Shown one piece after another: positions 1 to 9,733 of a stretch of DNA of 64,000 nt (position 1 is the first letter of the stretch; every line of letters begins with the position of its first letter). The notes beneath the pieces are model-generated. The model saw only the letters and a list, made by a program, of their open reading frames with translations, was not told where the DNA came from and searched no databases. The stretch is from positions 186,001 through 250,000 of the forward strand of contig NZ_JAJNRQ010000001.1 in NCBI RefSeq assembly GCF_021083645.1, in the 5' to 3' direction. The position numbers and the translations under genes are program-made. The DNA comes from Schaalia sp. lx-260. GTDB taxonomy: Bacteria; Actinomycetota; Actinomycetes; Actinomycetales; Actinomycetaceae.

Positions 1-746
1 TGACGCTCATTACCTGTAATAAGTGCAGTAGGGAGGGCTCCACGTTCATGGGCGTCCATGAGCCACTGATACCCGGCAAAACGCGAATAAGCCTGCCACG
101 TGACTAATGCAGAATCAGCGTCATAACCGGTTGCCTGACACCAGCCACGTAAACGCAGATGTGAATTCCATATGCCGCCTGGCCCTGTCATCATTGCAAT
201 ATGCTCATGGCCGTGTCCTTGTAAATGCTCGGCAAGCTGTTGGACGGCAAGTGCCTCATCAATTTGAACGGAAGGAAATCTCCCGTCAAGACGTGAATCT
301 TCAAAGACAACCACGCGAACAGGAGAATGACTCAGAAGGTCAAAAGCGAGTTTTTCGGTGGTCCCCATGTAAAAAATACCATCGACCTGGTGTGCGAAAA
401 ACTGTTCAAGAAAGCGGCGTTCACGTGCAGGGTCGTCAGCAGAGTCTCCAAGCAACAGGGTGTAGCCCTCGTGGTGTACGCGCGCTTGGACTGCGTGAGC
501 AATTTCTGAAATAAATGGGTTTGTAATATTGGGTAATATCAGGCCGTAGGTTCCGGTTTTTCCCATCGCAAGTGCGCGTGCTGCTCGGTTAGGTTGATAC
601 CCCAGTTTCTTGATTGCGGCGAGAACTCGTGCTCGTGTGTGAGGTGCGACAGGCCGTGGCCCGTTATTCACGGTGTAAGTGACAACAGCTACAGATGTTC
701 CGGCTTCGCGTGCAACATCTTCGCGGGTAGGGCGTTTATTGGGCAT
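1..746 (-). CDS. LacI-family transcriptional regulator, 3' end cut by window edge
   Basis: An open frame runs from an ATG at 746 to the left edge without a stop, giving about 248 residues. The N-terminus (MPNKRPTREDVAREAG) is the LacI helix-turn-helix, followed by a hinge region (RARVLAAIKKLGYQPNRAARALAMG) and the periplasmic-binding-like effector domain (TGTYGLILPNITNPFISEI). A GGAG site lies 5 bases before the start. The recognition helix reads TSVAVVTYTVNNG rather than the usual SxxTVSRVLN, so its operator may be atypical. It follows the MgtC-like gene by 72 bases on the same strand and probably belongs to the same run as the MFS transporter, so control of that transporter is a reasonable inference. 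The effector is not identifiable. The C-terminal ~90 residues lie outside the window. Confidence 0.93.
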   Translation of the reverse strand, partial: MPNKRPTREDVAREAGTSVAVVTYTVNNGPRPVAPHTRARVLAAIKKLGYQPNRAARALAMGKTGTYGLILPNITNPFISEIAHAVQARVHHEGYTLLLGDSADDPARERRFLEQFFAHQVDGIFYMGTTEKLAFDLLSHSPVRVVVFEDSRLDGRFPSVQIDEALAVQQLAEHLQGHGHEHIAMMTGPGGIWNSHLRLRGWCQATGYDADSALVTWQAYSRFAGYQWLMDAHERGALPTALITGNER

Positions 747-818
747 TCGTACTCCACAAACTCTTAGGCGCCGATTCTTATTATGACCTATTGAGTGTGG
801 TCAGATGCGAGTGGGAGA

Positions 819-1508
819 TCAGTCATCATCTGTTTCAGCAAGACTGACAGCATGTATTCCTTCAATATCGGCAACAGCGGCGATGAGAGTGGAAATATTG
901 AGGCCGCGGTCAGAACGAACCGTCAGGCGAGCAGTGACATCATTTTCCTGACGGTCACGTGTAGAAGAAGCGGTGACAATTGACCAGCCAAGTAGAGTGA
1001 TATGACTGATGGTGTTGCCGAGAACTCCGTGTCCTTGCGTGTATTCGACGAGGAGAGTGTGGGTGTCAGGCATTATCCGTGCGGTCAGGTAGATCAGTCC
1101 TGGTGCTATAGCGAAGACAACGAGGAAATGCAGGGCTGTGCCAGCTAGTGCGAGCCACCACAGCCCTGCTCCGCAGGCCATTCCAATAGCGGCGGTTTCC
1201 CAGATAGTTGCAGCAGTCGTTAAACCTTTGATGGTGCCGTGGCGCGTCAGGATGATACCTGCGCCAAGGAAACCGATACCGGAGACGATTTGTGCGGCTA
1301 CACGCGAAGGATCAAGTTTTGTGATCCCATCGCCAACAACGTCAAGGAAACCGTATTTGGAAATGAGCATCATGATTGCCGCCGTGAAGCCAACGATTGC
1401 TTGGGTTCGGATTCCTGCGGATTTCCCGTGTTGTTGGCGTTCCAAACCGATGCAAGCGGAAAGGACCAGTGCCAGCAGGACGAGTCCCAGCTGCACGGCG
1501 TAGATCAT
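819..1508 (-). CDS. MgtC/SapB-family membrane protein
   Basis: A 229-residue protein. Its N-terminal half matches the MgtC/SapB family: a first hydrophobic segment, then GLERQQHGKSAGIRTQAIVG, a second segment, and VSGIGFLGAGIIL...GLTTAATIWETAAIGMACG. About four membrane segments are visible up to residue ~135, followed by a soluble C-terminal domain that looks ACT-like (TLLVEYTQGHGVLGNTISHI ...). Family members are linked to growth at low Mg2+ and to modulation of the F1Fo ATP synthase; the function here is inferred from family only. AGGAG sits 5 bases before the ATG. The upstream 2H-phosphoesterase-like gene ends 15 bases away, so the two are probably co-transcribed. Confidence 0.9.
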   Translation of the reverse strand: MIYAVQLGLVLLALVLSACIGLERQQHGKSAGIRTQAIVGFTAAIMMLISKYGFLDVVGDGITKLDPSRVAAQIVSGIGFLGAGIILTRHGTIKGLTTAATIWETAAIGMACGAGLWWLALAGTALHFLVVFAIAPGLIYLTARIMPDTHTLLVEYTQGHGVLGNTISHITLLGWSIVTASSTRDRQENDVTARLTVRSDRGLNISTLIAAVADIEGIHAVSLAETDDD

Positions 1509-1523
1509 GATTTCTCCTGTCTT

Positions 1524-2156
1524 TTATATGAGGGCTACTCGATTCAACGTGTCGAATAGGTAAGTGCCTTCGCTGATTTTTTGGTGAACTGTGACAATAT
1601 CAAGATGATCGAGGGGTTGGCTATAGAAAGTATTCTGTGTGCTGAGTCCCTCATGTGCAGTGATATTGCGGAGTGTTTTTTCCAGTTCTGTTGAATCACC
1701 AGTGCCAATACCGTAGGCCAATGTGATGTGAGGTCGAGGAACAGGACCAAAATGTGTGCCTTCCGGTCCGAAAACCTCTGTTAAACATTGACGTATCCGA
1801 CTGGTGTAGCGTCCCCATATGTCTAGGTTGTCTGAGGGGCAAAGCACCGAGTCCTCGGTGACAATGGGCGCTGTGAACGTGATTGCGGGCGCGTCCCATT
1901 CACAGAAGGCAGCGTGGAGCGCAGCAATATATTCATCAATCCGCTCGGCTTGAGGTGAATCTGCGAAAAACGGAAGGCGTTGAGCAGTGGCGTGGAGTGC
2001 TTGCGAAGGTTGCAATGCGACAAGCTCACTGGCTTCAAGGGCTTCCTCGTAGGGATGTACCAGGGCAGCAAAATCCTCGCGCGGTGTGAGGTAGAGGTGA
2101 AGCTGCCCTGCGGGGTGTGTCCAGTCTTCTTCGGTTGTTTCAAAAAAACTACGCAT
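1524..2156 (-). CDS. 2'-5' RNA ligase-like (2H phosphoesterase) protein
   Basis: A 210-residue protein with one clear 2H-superfamily motif, H143-I-T145 in RPHITLAYG. A second, weaker candidate lies near the N-terminus (H20 in LHLYLTP), where the usual HxT is not intact. Family members hydrolyse or ligate 2',5' or cyclic phosphodiesters; the substrate here is unknown. I chose the ATG at 2156 although the frame continues upstream, because the extension lies entirely within the MFS gene. The start and the upstream stop share the octamer ATGCGTAG (8-base overlap), which suggests translational coupling. Residues 85-130 (VLCPSDNLDIWGRYTSRIRQCLTEVFG) are unlike the common LigT/ThpR proteins, so this may be a divergent subfamily. 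Confidence in the superfamily call is moderate. Confidence 0.75.
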   Translation of the reverse strand: MRSFFETTEEDWTHPAGQLHLYLTPREDFAALVHPYEEALEASELVALQPSQALHATAQRLPFFADSPQAERIDEYIAALHAAFCEWDAPAITFTAPIVTEDSVLCPSDNLDIWGRYTSRIRQCLTEVFGPEGTHFGPVPRPHITLAYGIGTGDSTELEKTLRNITAHEGLSTQNTFYSQPLDHLDIVTVHQKISEGTYLFDTLNRVALI

Positions 2157-3528
2157 GTGTGGGTACTTCTTTCCACCCATTATTTGCGAGTTCTTCGAGT
2201 TCTTCCAGTGATTTACCTTGAGTTTCTGGGGCCATGAAGAAGGAAATGATAAGGCCGAATATGGCGACTCCAGCAAAAAGCCACGTTGAATTCGCCATAC
2301 CCCACTTTGAAACCATGATGGGGAATACGGTGACTCCGAGGATCGCTCCGATTCGGCTGATTGAGCCGGCAAATCCTACGCCGGAAGCGCGTAAACGTGT
2401 GGGGAATAGTTCGTTGGGGTAAACCATGTTGAGAACGCCTGGACCGAGGTTTGCTAAGAGGATAGCGCTCGATAGCAGCACAATAAGTACGATCATTGAA
2501 GGGTTTTGGATGAGTGCGAGTGTTGCGAGCACGATAACCATACCGACGAAGCACCAGAGGATTTGTTTGCGTCGACCGATTTTTTCAACGGTTACCATGC
2601 CGATAGCTGCGCCGAGGACACCGAGCAGGGCAATGACTGAGGAACCTACGTAGGCGAGGACAGGGTTGCCGCCGGTGAATGGTTTGAGTATGGAGGGCGT
2701 GTACATCTGGATACCGTAGAACGAAACTGCGAAAGCGAACCAGAATGTGCAGCAAAAGATTGTTGAACGAATCATGTGAGGCGAGAACAGTTCCCACCAA
2801 GTGCCGTGTAGGGCGGATGTGCCTTTATGAGCGCGAGCGGCTTTTTCACTGCTGTTATCAAAGTAGTTGCCTTGGAGGTGCTCAATATTTGCCATGATTG
2901 CGTTGGCTTCTTCGATACGTCCGTGTTGGCGTAGCCAGCGGGGAGATTCTGGAACATCGTGCCGTAAGACGAGGACGATGGCGGCAAGGAGTGCGCCTAG
3001 TCCGAGCATCCAGCGCCATGCGGAAGCGCCGATGGGGAACATTGCGATACCTGTGAGGTAAGCGAAGAATGCGCCTGCTTGCCATAGGAGTGACATGAAG
3101 ATGATGAAACGGCCACGGCGTTCAGGGGCGGTGAATTCGGCGGTAATGGATGAGGAAATGGGGTAGTCGGCTCCGATGAAAAGTCCAAGGAGGAAGCGTG
3201 TCGCAATGAGTTGCCATACGTTTTGTGTGAAAGCGGCAAGGAGGGCAAAAATGATGAAACCTGAAAGGTCAATCATGTACATTTTGCGTCGGCCGAATGT
3301 GTCGGTGAGTTTGCCGCCGAAAAGCATGCCGAGGAACATGCCGATAATGGCTGAACCTGCGACTATGCCTTCCATAGTGCCTGTGATTTCCCACTGTGCT
3401 TTCAGTCCGGGTAGGGCTACGGCGATAACGGATACGTCAAAGCCGTCAAGGAACATTCCTGCGCCAGAAAGAACGGCCACACGATTTTGGAACCGTGAGC
3501 CGGTGGATTTTGTGCGAGATGTGCTCAT
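2149..3528 (-). CDS. MFS metabolite:H+ symporter (sugar-porter/YgcS-like)
   Basis: A 459-residue transporter with 12 predicted membrane segments. Family marks are GMFLDGFDVSVIAVALPGL in segment 1, the loop motif GGKLTDTFGRRKMYM, GADYPISSSITAEFTAPERRGR at segments 4-5, and a matching C-terminal-half motif (VEKIGRRKQILW). The D-Y-P-I/S element resembles the E. coli YgcS/YdjK metabolite transporters; the substrate cannot be read from sequence. The start at 3528 is chosen over an upstream ATG at 3561 because GAGGAG lies 8 bases before it. Two palindromic sequences lie just upstream (3553-3576 and 3583-3606). The downstream 2H-phosphoesterase gene overlaps by 8 bases. The LacI-type gene three positions down is a plausible regulator. 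Confidence 0.9.
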   Translation of the reverse strand: MSTSRTKSTGSRFQNRVAVLSGAGMFLDGFDVSVIAVALPGLKAQWEITGTMEGIVAGSAIIGMFLGMLFGGKLTDTFGRRKMYMIDLSGFIIFALLAAFTQNVWQLIATRFLLGLFIGADYPISSSITAEFTAPERRGRFIIFMSLLWQAGAFFAYLTGIAMFPIGASAWRWMLGLGALLAAIVLVLRHDVPESPRWLRQHGRIEEANAIMANIEHLQGNYFDNSSEKAARAHKGTSALHGTWWELFSPHMIRSTIFCCTFWFAFAVSFYGIQMYTPSILKPFTGGNPVLAYVGSSVIALLGVLGAAIGMVTVEKIGRRKQILWCFVGMVIVLATLALIQNPSMIVLIVLLSSAILLANLGPGVLNMVYPNELFPTRLRASGVGFAGSISRIGAILGVTVFPIMVSKWGMANSTWLFAGVAIFGLIISFFMAPETQGKSLEELEELANNGWKEVPTHA

Positions 3529-3820
3529 GGGTTGATCTCCTCGTCGAGTATCTGTATTCATTGTTGGATGAATACATGGATTCTACGCGCGTAGTCTACG
3601 CGCGTCAACCCTTTATATTCTGCGAAAAATCATTCTTTCTTTCGGAAATAAAAGAACTGTGCCACGCCCTCAAAAATATCGAAAAAGCTTGGGGATACTT
3701 TCACGACATAAATCCGGAAACACCTAAGCTGATGCTGTTAAACACAGTGCGCATGAGACAAGAATGCCCACGTGATGAATAAGAACCTTCTCACATGCTC
3801 ACACAAGCTACTCTGGTGGC
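3529..3820. other. Divergent intergenic region (MFS operon / purD)
   Basis: Apart from the palindromes next to the MFS gene, I see no gene here. The purD-proximal half is AT-rich near 3610-3680. No clear riboswitch or PurR-type box could be recognised by eye. Both divergent promoters must lie in this stretch. Confidence 0.5.
3553..3606 (-). promoter_or_regulatory. Candidate operators upstream of the MFS operon
   Basis: Two palindromic elements are visible. TGTATTCAT-N6-ATGAATACA (3553-3576) is a perfect 9-base inverted repeat. CTACGCGCGTAG (3583-3594) is a perfect 12-base palindrome whose CTACGCGCGT half is repeated at 3596-3605. They lie 25-78 bases before the MFS start. The second is CG-centred like many LacI-family operators, which fits the LacI gene in the same run; this link is inference. 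Confidence 0.5.
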
Positions 3821-5137
3821 GTGAAGGTCCTTCTCGTAGGAAATGGTGGGCGCGAACATGCGCTAGCCCGAGCAATGGTTCGTACCTCCCCTAACCTTGA
3901 CTTGTATGTGCAAGCAGGAAACCCGGGCATAGATGCCCTGGGGCAACCCATAACATTCGACCCATGTGACCCGAAACACGTAAGTGCTCTGGCTCAAGAA
4001 CATTCCATTGACCTTGTTGTTGTCGGCCCAGAAGCTCCCCTAGTTGCCGGAGTCGCTGACGCTGTACGAGCAGCAGGAATTGCCTGTTTTGGCCCCAGCA
4101 AAGCAGCCGCCGCACTTGAAGCCTCAAAATCATTCGCTAAAACAGTAATGAATGAAGCAGCAGTTGCCACCGCCCGCGCATACACATGCGCAAGCGAAAC
4201 AGAAGTGGAAGCTGCTCTTGATAACTTTGGTGCCCCCTACGTGGTCAAAGATGACGCCTTAGCAGCAGGTAAAGGCGTTGTCGTAACCGATGACCGACAC
4301 ACCGCTTACGCACACGCGTCCTCATGCCTAGCGCGCCCAGATGGGCGAGTAGTCATCGAGGAATACCTAGACGGCCCAGAAGTTTCACTCTTTTGTCTCA
4401 GCGACGGCACAACCGTTGTGCCACTGGTGCCTGCGCAAGACTACAAACGTTTACTTGATGGGGGACAAGGCCCAAATACAGGCGGTATGGGCGCCTACAG
4501 TCCATTACCGTGGCTGCCAAGCGGACTCGTTGACGAAGTGGTACGCGAAGTAGCCCTCCCAACCATCACACGTATGGTCGAACGCGGAACACCTTTTATC
4601 GGCCTACTGTACTGTGGCCTCGCCCTGACGAGCGCAGGAACACGCGTCGTTGAATTTAACGTGCGTTTTGGTGACCCAGAAACCCAAGTAGTCCTCGAAA
4701 GACTTGAATCCCCTCTGGCTCCACTTCTTTACGCGGCAGCAACAGGAACACTCATTGACCATCCGAAACTCGAATGGTCAAAAGAAGCCGCAGTGACCGT
4801 TGTCATGGCTTCTGCAGGATACCCTGGGACGCTTCGCACAGGAGAAACCATCACAGGAATCGAAACAGCTGAAACAATTGACGGTGTTCACGTCATTCAC
4901 GCTGGAACACGTTTGCGCACCGATGAGCCAGATCCACAAGGCTCAGGGAACTGTTGCGGCACAGAAAGTGAAACAGTCCTCGTAAATACAGGCGGTCGAG
5001 TACTTGACGTGACCGCGCGCGCCACAACTGTAGAAGAAGCCAGAAAACGCGCCTATCGTGCTGTCAATGCCATACGCTTTGACGGCGCACACTACCGCAC
5101 CGACATCGGCACATGGCCAGACAGCTTGAATAGCTGA
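3821..5137 (+). CDS. purD: Phosphoribosylamine-glycine ligase
   Basis: A 438-residue ATP-grasp enzyme that makes GAR from phosphoribosylamine, glycine and ATP, the second step of de novo purine synthesis. The N-terminus MKVLLVGNGGREHALA is the PurD signature. VVGPEAPLVAGVAD, KDDALAAGKGVVVTDD (ATP-grasp lysine) and RFGDPETQVVLERLESPL (metal and ATP-binding end) follow in the expected order. A short insertion near residues 370-390 (DPQGSGNCCGTESETV) is longer than in typical members. The start is GTG at 3821 with only a weak GGTGG sequence before it; no better in-frame start exists. purC follows 28 bases downstream, so the two form one transcription unit. Confidence 0.96.
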   Translation: MKVLLVGNGGREHALARAMVRTSPNLDLYVQAGNPGIDALGQPITFDPCDPKHVSALAQEHSIDLVVVGPEAPLVAGVADAVRAAGIACFGPSKAAAALEASKSFAKTVMNEAAVATARAYTCASETEVEAALDNFGAPYVVKDDALAAGKGVVVTDDRHTAYAHASSCLARPDGRVVIEEYLDGPEVSLFCLSDGTTVVPLVPAQDYKRLLDGGQGPNTGGMGAYSPLPWLPSGLVDEVVREVALPTITRMVERGTPFIGLLYCGLALTSAGTRVVEFNVRFGDPETQVVLERLESPLAPLLYAAATGTLIDHPKLEWSKEAAVTVVMASAGYPGTLRTGETITGIETAETIDGVHVIHAGTRLRTDEPDPQGSGNCCGTESETVLVNTGGRVLDVTARATTVEEARKRAYRAVNAIRFDGAHYRTDIGTWPDSLNS

Positions 5138-5165
5138 AGCTCTGACACTACCGGAGGATACGCAT

Positions 5166-6092
5166 ATGAGCACACGCCCACTCACCATCACCGGATGGGA
5201 ACATGTATCCTCCGGAAAAATACGAGACATCTACGCGCCTGCAGGAACACTAAGCTCAGGAAAAACACCTGATCGCTACCTCATGGTCACCTCTGACCGC
5301 ATTAGCGCCTACGACTACATCATGCCCAGCCTCATACCAGATAAAGGTAAAATACTGAACCAATTAGCTATCTGGTGGATGGAACAGCTCAGCGACATCA
5401 TTGACACTCACCTGCTACGCGATCAAGATGGCGAACTGTTACCCGTGCCCGAAAATGTGCGAGGACGAGCAGTGATCTGCCGCGCGCTCAACATGATCCC
5501 TGTCGAATGTGTTGTTCGAGGCTACCTGACAGGCTCAGGCCTTGCAGAGTATGAGGCCACAGGTTCAGTCTGCGGTATTCCCCTTCCAGAAGGCCTCAGT
5601 GAAGCAAGCGCCCTCACACCCCCGATTTTTACCCCTGCAGTCAAAGCAGACATCGGCAAACACGATGAAAACGTGTCATTTCAACACGTAGCCGACATGA
5701 TCGGAACCGAACTCGCAGAAAAACTCCGCGACACCTCACTGGCCCTATACGCGAGAGCGCGGACACTCGCTGCTGAACGCGGCATCATCCTAGCTGACAC
5801 CAAATACGAATTCGGATGCGACCCACAGACAGGTACCCTAGTCCTCGCTGACGAAATACTCACCCCAGACTCGTCACGTTTTTGGCCTGCCGACCAATGG
5901 CACCCAGGGCGTAAAACCCCAAGTTTTGACAAACAATACCTACGCGATTGGCTCACTTCACCGCAATCCCACTGGGACAAAAACACAGGAGAAAAACCAC
6001 CGCACCTACCAGAACACATCATTACTGCCACACAAGAACGCTACTGTGAAGCATTCCGTAAAATAACAGGAAAAGAGCCACAGCTCTCATAA
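5166..6092 (+). CDS. purC: SAICAR synthetase
   Basis: A 308-residue phosphoribosylaminoimidazole-succinocarboxamide synthase, which joins aspartate to CAIR using ATP. Diagnostic stretches include SSGKIRDIYAP, VTSDRISAYDYIMPSLIPDKGKILN, PVECVVRGYLTGSGLAEY, ADTKYEFGCDP (active-site aspartate and glutamate) and DEILTPDSSRFWP. It is of the longer (~300 residue) actinobacterial/eukaryote-like type rather than the ~240-residue form. GGAGG lies 8 bases before the ATG. It sits between purD and purS. Confidence 0.97.
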   Translation: MSTRPLTITGWEHVSSGKIRDIYAPAGTLSSGKTPDRYLMVTSDRISAYDYIMPSLIPDKGKILNQLAIWWMEQLSDIIDTHLLRDQDGELLPVPENVRGRAVICRALNMIPVECVVRGYLTGSGLAEYEATGSVCGIPLPEGLSEASALTPPIFTPAVKADIGKHDENVSFQHVADMIGTELAEKLRDTSLALYARARTLAAERGIILADTKYEFGCDPQTGTLVLADEILTPDSSRFWPADQWHPGRKTPSFDKQYLRDWLTSPQSHWDKNTGEKPPHLPEHIITATQERYCEAFRKITGKEPQLS

Positions 6093-6156
6093 GTGAAATA
6101 CCACCGCATAAGCGCATATCTGACCCAGCATATCCAACACACTACAGGAGGACCCC

Positions 6157-6447
6157 GTGGGGCGAATCATCGTTGAAGTCATGCCGAAACCTGAAATCTT
6201 AGACCCCCAAGGAAAAGCTGTCGGCTCAGCCCTACCTAGGCTCGGAATCACCACATTCACCTCCATCCGACAAGGAAAATGCTTCCACCTGACATGTGAA
6301 GGACCCGTCACACAAGAAGCGTTGGAACAGGCACGCCGCGCCGCAGAAAATGTCCTATCCAACCCGATTATTGAAGATGTTGTACGCGTTGAAGCCCTCC
6401 CTGAAACAGAATGTGGCACCGCATGCGGATGCGGAGGTGCCCAGTGA
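6157..6447 (+). CDS. purS: FGAM synthase subunit PurS
   Basis: A 96-residue small subunit of the three-part formylglycinamidine ribonucleotide synthase (PurS-PurQ-PurL). [21 protein letters not shown] is the characteristic N-terminus and [16 protein letters not shown] the mid-region. The start is GTG at 6157 with AGGAGG 5 bases upstream. The C-terminal tail carries an unusual cysteine pattern ([12 protein letters not shown]). The stop overlaps the purQ start by four bases (GTGA), typical of coupled translation. Confidence 0.95.
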   Translation: MGRIIVEVMPKPEILDPQGKAVGSALPRLGITTFTSIRQGKCFHLTCEGPVTQEALEQARRAAENVLSNPIIEDVVRVEALPETECGTACGCGGAQ

Positions 6448-7154
6448 CCCGTATCGGAGTTGTCACATTCCCCGGCACACTAGATGACCGTGACGCAGCG
6501 CGCGCCGTGCGCCTCGCAGGAGCCGAAGCAGTTAGCCTCTGGCATAAAGACACGGACCTGCGTTCAGTAGATGCGGTAGTGCTTCCCGGCGGTTTTTCAT
6601 ACGGTGACTACCTGCGCTGTGGGGCAATCGCCGCTGTCGCACCTGTGATGACTGAGGTAGTGCGTGCAGCACACGCTGGAATGCCGCTCCTTGGTATTTG
6701 TAACGGTTTCCAAGTACTCTGCGAAGCACACCTGCTCCCGGGGGCACTCATCCGTAACGACCATCAAAAATTCCTTTGCCGCGACCAGATCCTGCGCGTT
6801 GAAAATACGAGCACTGCATGGAGTAACGCTTTCACGCAGGACGCTCAGATCACAGTCCCACTGAAAAATGGGGAAGGAAATTTCCAAGCGGACCCTGAAA
6901 CCTTAAAAGAACTCGAAGGCGAAGGACGAGTCGTTTTCCGCTACGTGGATTTTAACCCTAACGGTTCTGCCCATGACATCGCCGGTATCACAAATGAGCG
7001 TGGAAACGTCGTTGGCCTCATGCCACACCCCGAACACGCAGTCGAAAAAGGTTTCGGCCCTGCCCGCACCTACCCAGATGGCAGTTTAGCCGGACACGAC
7101 GGAACAGACGGGCTGACTATTTTCATCTCTGTCCTCAACGCGCTCGCGGGATAA
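6444..7154 (+). CDS. purQ: FGAM synthase glutaminase subunit PurQ
   Basis: A 236-residue class I glutamine amidotransferase that feeds ammonia to PurL. The N-terminus [21 protein letters not shown], the nucleophile elbow [12 protein letters not shown] (catalytic Cys) and the PHPEHAVE motif (His and Glu of the triad) are all present. The start is the GTG at 6444, which overlaps the purS stop; GGAGG at 6433-6437 gives ideal spacing. An in-frame ATG 33 bases upstream lies in purS and is rejected. purL begins 92 bases later, with a hairpin in the gap. Confidence 0.96.
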   Translation: MTRIGVVTFPGTLDDRDAARAVRLAGAEAVSLWHKDTDLRSVDAVVLPGGFSYGDYLRCGAIAAVAPVMTEVVRAAHAGMPLLGICNGFQVLCEAHLLPGALIRNDHQKFLCRDQILRVENTSTAWSNAFTQDAQITVPLKNGEGNFQADPETLKELEGEGRVVFRYVDFNPNGSAHDIAGITNERGNVVGLMPHPEHAVEKGFGPARTYPDGSLAGHDGTDGLTIFISVLNALAG

Positions 7155-7158
7155 AGCA

Positions 7159-7192
7159 CCGTCAAAAAGTGGATACGTTCTTCTTTTGACGG
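7159..7192 (+). promoter_or_regulatory. Hairpin between purQ and purL
   Basis: CCGTCAAAA (7159-7167) and TTTTGACGG (7184-7192) form a 9-bp stem with a 16-base loop, directly after the purQ stop. It could be a weak terminator or processing site that tunes purL relative to purSQ, or an operator. No long U-run follows it. Confidence 0.4.
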
Positions 7193-7246
7193 CGAACCGC
7201 AACCCTGCGAAACCGCATATTCTCGCGCTACACAGACCACAACTGT

Positions 7247-9661
7247 ATGAGCACTCCGATAAACCCACCATTCCTTTCACCGATGGAAAAACACATGAGC
7301 ACCACAGCCACTGTTCCACATGAAATCCCCGATACCGTCGCAGACGCTACCGCCACACCCACCAAAGAAATGCCGTGGGCTGAACTTGGCCTCAAAGCTG
7401 ATGAATACCAGAAAATATGTGACATCCTTGGGCGCAGACCAACAAATGCAGAACTCGCCATGTACTCCGTTATGTGGTCTGAACACTGCTCGTACAAGTC
7501 CTCCAAAAAACACTTGGCCGAACAATTCGGTGCACGTACCACTGACGATATGCGCCGCCACCTACTGGTCGGCATGGGACAAAACGCTGGTGTTGTGGAC
7601 ATCGGTCAAGGATGGGCGGTCACTTTCAAAGTTGAATCCCACAATCACCCCTCATTCGTTGAACCCTACCAGGGTGCAGCAACAGGTGTCGGCGGCATTG
7701 TGCGTGACATTATCTCTATGGGCGCACGCCCTGTTGCCGTCATGGATCAACTGCGTTTTGGTGCCCCGCAGCACCCAGACACTGCGCGTGTCGTCCACGG
7801 AGTCGTCAGCGGGGTTGGAGGATACGGGAATTGCTTAGGCCTGCCCAATATTGGAGGGGAAACAGAATTTGATCCGTCCTATCAAGGAAATCCACTGGTA
7901 AATGCCCTATGCGTCGGGGTTTTACGTCACGAGGACATTCACCTTGCGAATGCTACCGGTGAAGGAAACCTTGTGGTTCTTTTTGGTGCGCGCACCGGTG
8001 GGGACGGTATCGGAGGAGCCTCGATTTTAGCTTCGGAAACCTTTGAAGACGGTATGCCAACAAAACGCCCCTCCGTGCAAGTCGGTGACCCTTTCATGGA
8101 GAAAGTCCTCATCGAATGTTGTCTTGAACTTTTCCAAGCAGGGGTCGTCCAAGGCATTCAAGACCTTGGTGCTGCCGGTATTTCCTGCGCAACCTCAGAA
8201 CTGGCCTCGAATGGGTCATCAGGTATGCACGTTGATTTAGAAAAAGTACTTCTGCGTGACCCTACCCTGACAGCAGGCGAAATCCTCATGTCAGAATCAC
8301 AAGAACGCATGATGGCAATTGTGACCCCTGAAGATGAAGAACGATTCTTTGACATCATCAACAAATGGGATGTCGAAGCCTCCGTTATCGGTGTTCTCAC
8401 AGGGGACGGGAAACTCACAATCGACCATTACGGCCACCGTATCGTAGAGGTAGATCCAAAGACTGTAGCTCATGACGGCCCTGTGTATGACCGTCCCTAC
8501 GCGCGTCCACAATGGCAAGACGCTCTTGTTGCCGATACGACATGGGGGTTAGCGCGTCCAAGTGACGCGGCACAGCTGATTGATGCCATTAACCGTGTGA
8601 TTTCGGACGTGAATCAGGCATCGAAATCATGGATTACCGACCAGTACGACCGTTACGTTCAAGGTAATACGGCTTTAGCTCAACCTGATGATGCGGGTGT
8701 TATCCGCGTAGATGAGGAAAGTCATCTGGGAGTTGCCTTATCAACAGATGCGAATGGGTGGTACACCAAACTTGACCCCTATCAGGGGGCGCAGCAGGCG
8801 CTCGCAGAATCCTACCGGAATGTTGCAATTGTGGGGGCGCAGCCTTTAGCGATCACTGACTGTCTGAACTTTGGTAATCCGGAGGACACTGACGCGATGT
8901 GGCAGTTAGTGACAGCAATGACAGGGCTAGCTGATGGGTGTATTGAGCTGGGAGTACCGGTGACCGGCGGTAATGTGTCCCTGTATAACTCCTCTGGCAC
9001 AGTGAAAGGTCAGCCGAATTCCTCTATTAATCCGACACCTGTGGTCGGTATGTTAGGTGTGCTCCCTGATGTGCGTCGTGCGAATCCGTCTGGTTTTACC
9101 GAAGATGGTTTAGCAGTCGTTTTGCTGGGTGAGACTCGTGAGGAACTGGATGGTTCCGCTTGGGCGCGTATTTGTCACAATCATTTAGGAGGCGTCCCGC
9201 CGCGCGTTGACTTGGGTGCTGAAGTGGCGCTGGGCAATGTGGTGCAGGCGCTTTCGGCCGCTGATGGTCCTGATGGCGCTCCGCTTGTTCGTGCTGCTCA
9301 TGATGTATCCACTGGTGGTGTGGCGCAAGCGTTGGTGGATATGGTTGTGCGCTTCGGTGTGGGCGGGTCTTTTGACGTGTCGGCTGTGGTGGGGCGCGAT
9401 CAGATCGACGATTTCACGCTGTTGTTTTCTGAATCTCAGGCGCGAGCCATTATTGCTGTGCCCGAAGGGGCGATACCTGCGGTCTTTGCTGCTGCTGAGG
9501 CTGAGGGTGTGCCGTGTGCGCGTATTGGTACGACCGGTGGCGGCATGATGATTGTGCATGGGAATGATGTGCTGGCTGACGCGGGTAATGGAGCGGGCTG
9601 GTGTGTTGATGTAGAGGACCTGCGTACCCGCGTGGAATCGCCTTTACGTGAACTGTTCTGA
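7247..9661 (+). CDS. purL: FGAM synthase large subunit PurL
   Basis: The synthetase subunit of FGAM synthase, 804 residues if started at the ATG at 7247. Family marks are [22 protein letters not shown], the glycine-rich [41 protein letters not shown], and the repeated AIRS-type halves ([50 protein letters not shown]). Start choice is uncertain: ATGs at 7247, 7283 and 7295 are in frame and none has a clear ribosome binding site; conserved sequence begins well after all three. Codon use becomes richer in GC-ending and T-ending codons in the last third. A strong terminator closes the unit. Confidence 0.95.
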   Translation: MSTPINPPFLSPMEKHMSTTATVPHEIPDTVADATATPTKEMPWAELGLKADEYQKICDILGRRPTNAELAMYSVMWSEHCSYKSSKKHLAEQFGARTTDDMRRHLLVGMGQNAGVVDIGQGWAVTFKVESHNHPSFVEPYQGAATGVGGIVRDIISMGARPVAVMDQLRFGAPQHPDTARVVHGVVSGVGGYGNCLGLPNIGGETEFDPSYQGNPLVNALCVGVLRHEDIHLANATGEGNLVVLFGARTGGDGIGGASILASETFEDGMPTKRPSVQVGDPFMEKVLIECCLELFQAGVVQGIQDLGAAGISCATSELASNGSSGMHVDLEKVLLRDPTLTAGEILMSESQERMMAIVTPEDEERFFDIINKWDVEASVIGVLTGDGKLTIDHYGHRIVEVDPKTVAHDGPVYDRPYARPQWQDALVADTTWGLARPSDAAQLIDAINRVISDVNQASKSWITDQYDRYVQGNTALAQPDDAGVIRVDEESHLGVALSTDANGWYTKLDPYQGAQQALAESYRNVAIVGAQPLAITDCLNFGNPEDTDAMWQLVTAMTGLADGCIELGVPVTGGNVSLYNSSGTVKGQPNSSINPTPVVGMLGVLPDVRRANPSGFTEDGLAVVLLGETREELDGSAWARICHNHLGGVPPRVDLGAEVALGNVVQALSAADGPDGAPLVRAAHDVSTGGVAQALVDMVVRFGVGGSFDVSAVVGRDQIDDFTLLFSESQARAIIAVPEGAIPAVFAAAEAEGVPCARIGTTGGGMMIVHGNDVLADAGNGAGWCVDVEDLRTRVESPLRELF

Positions 9662-9733
9662 AGTGTTCTGTGCGGTAAAGATTAGGTGACTTTGTAGGAG
9701 CCTCCTAGTTATTTCCGTTGACATATATTGATG

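Noticed and set aside
107-514. 135-codon plus-strand open frame
   Set aside because: It lies antisense within the LacI-family gene, which reads cleanly on the minus strand with a ribosome binding site and conserved domains.
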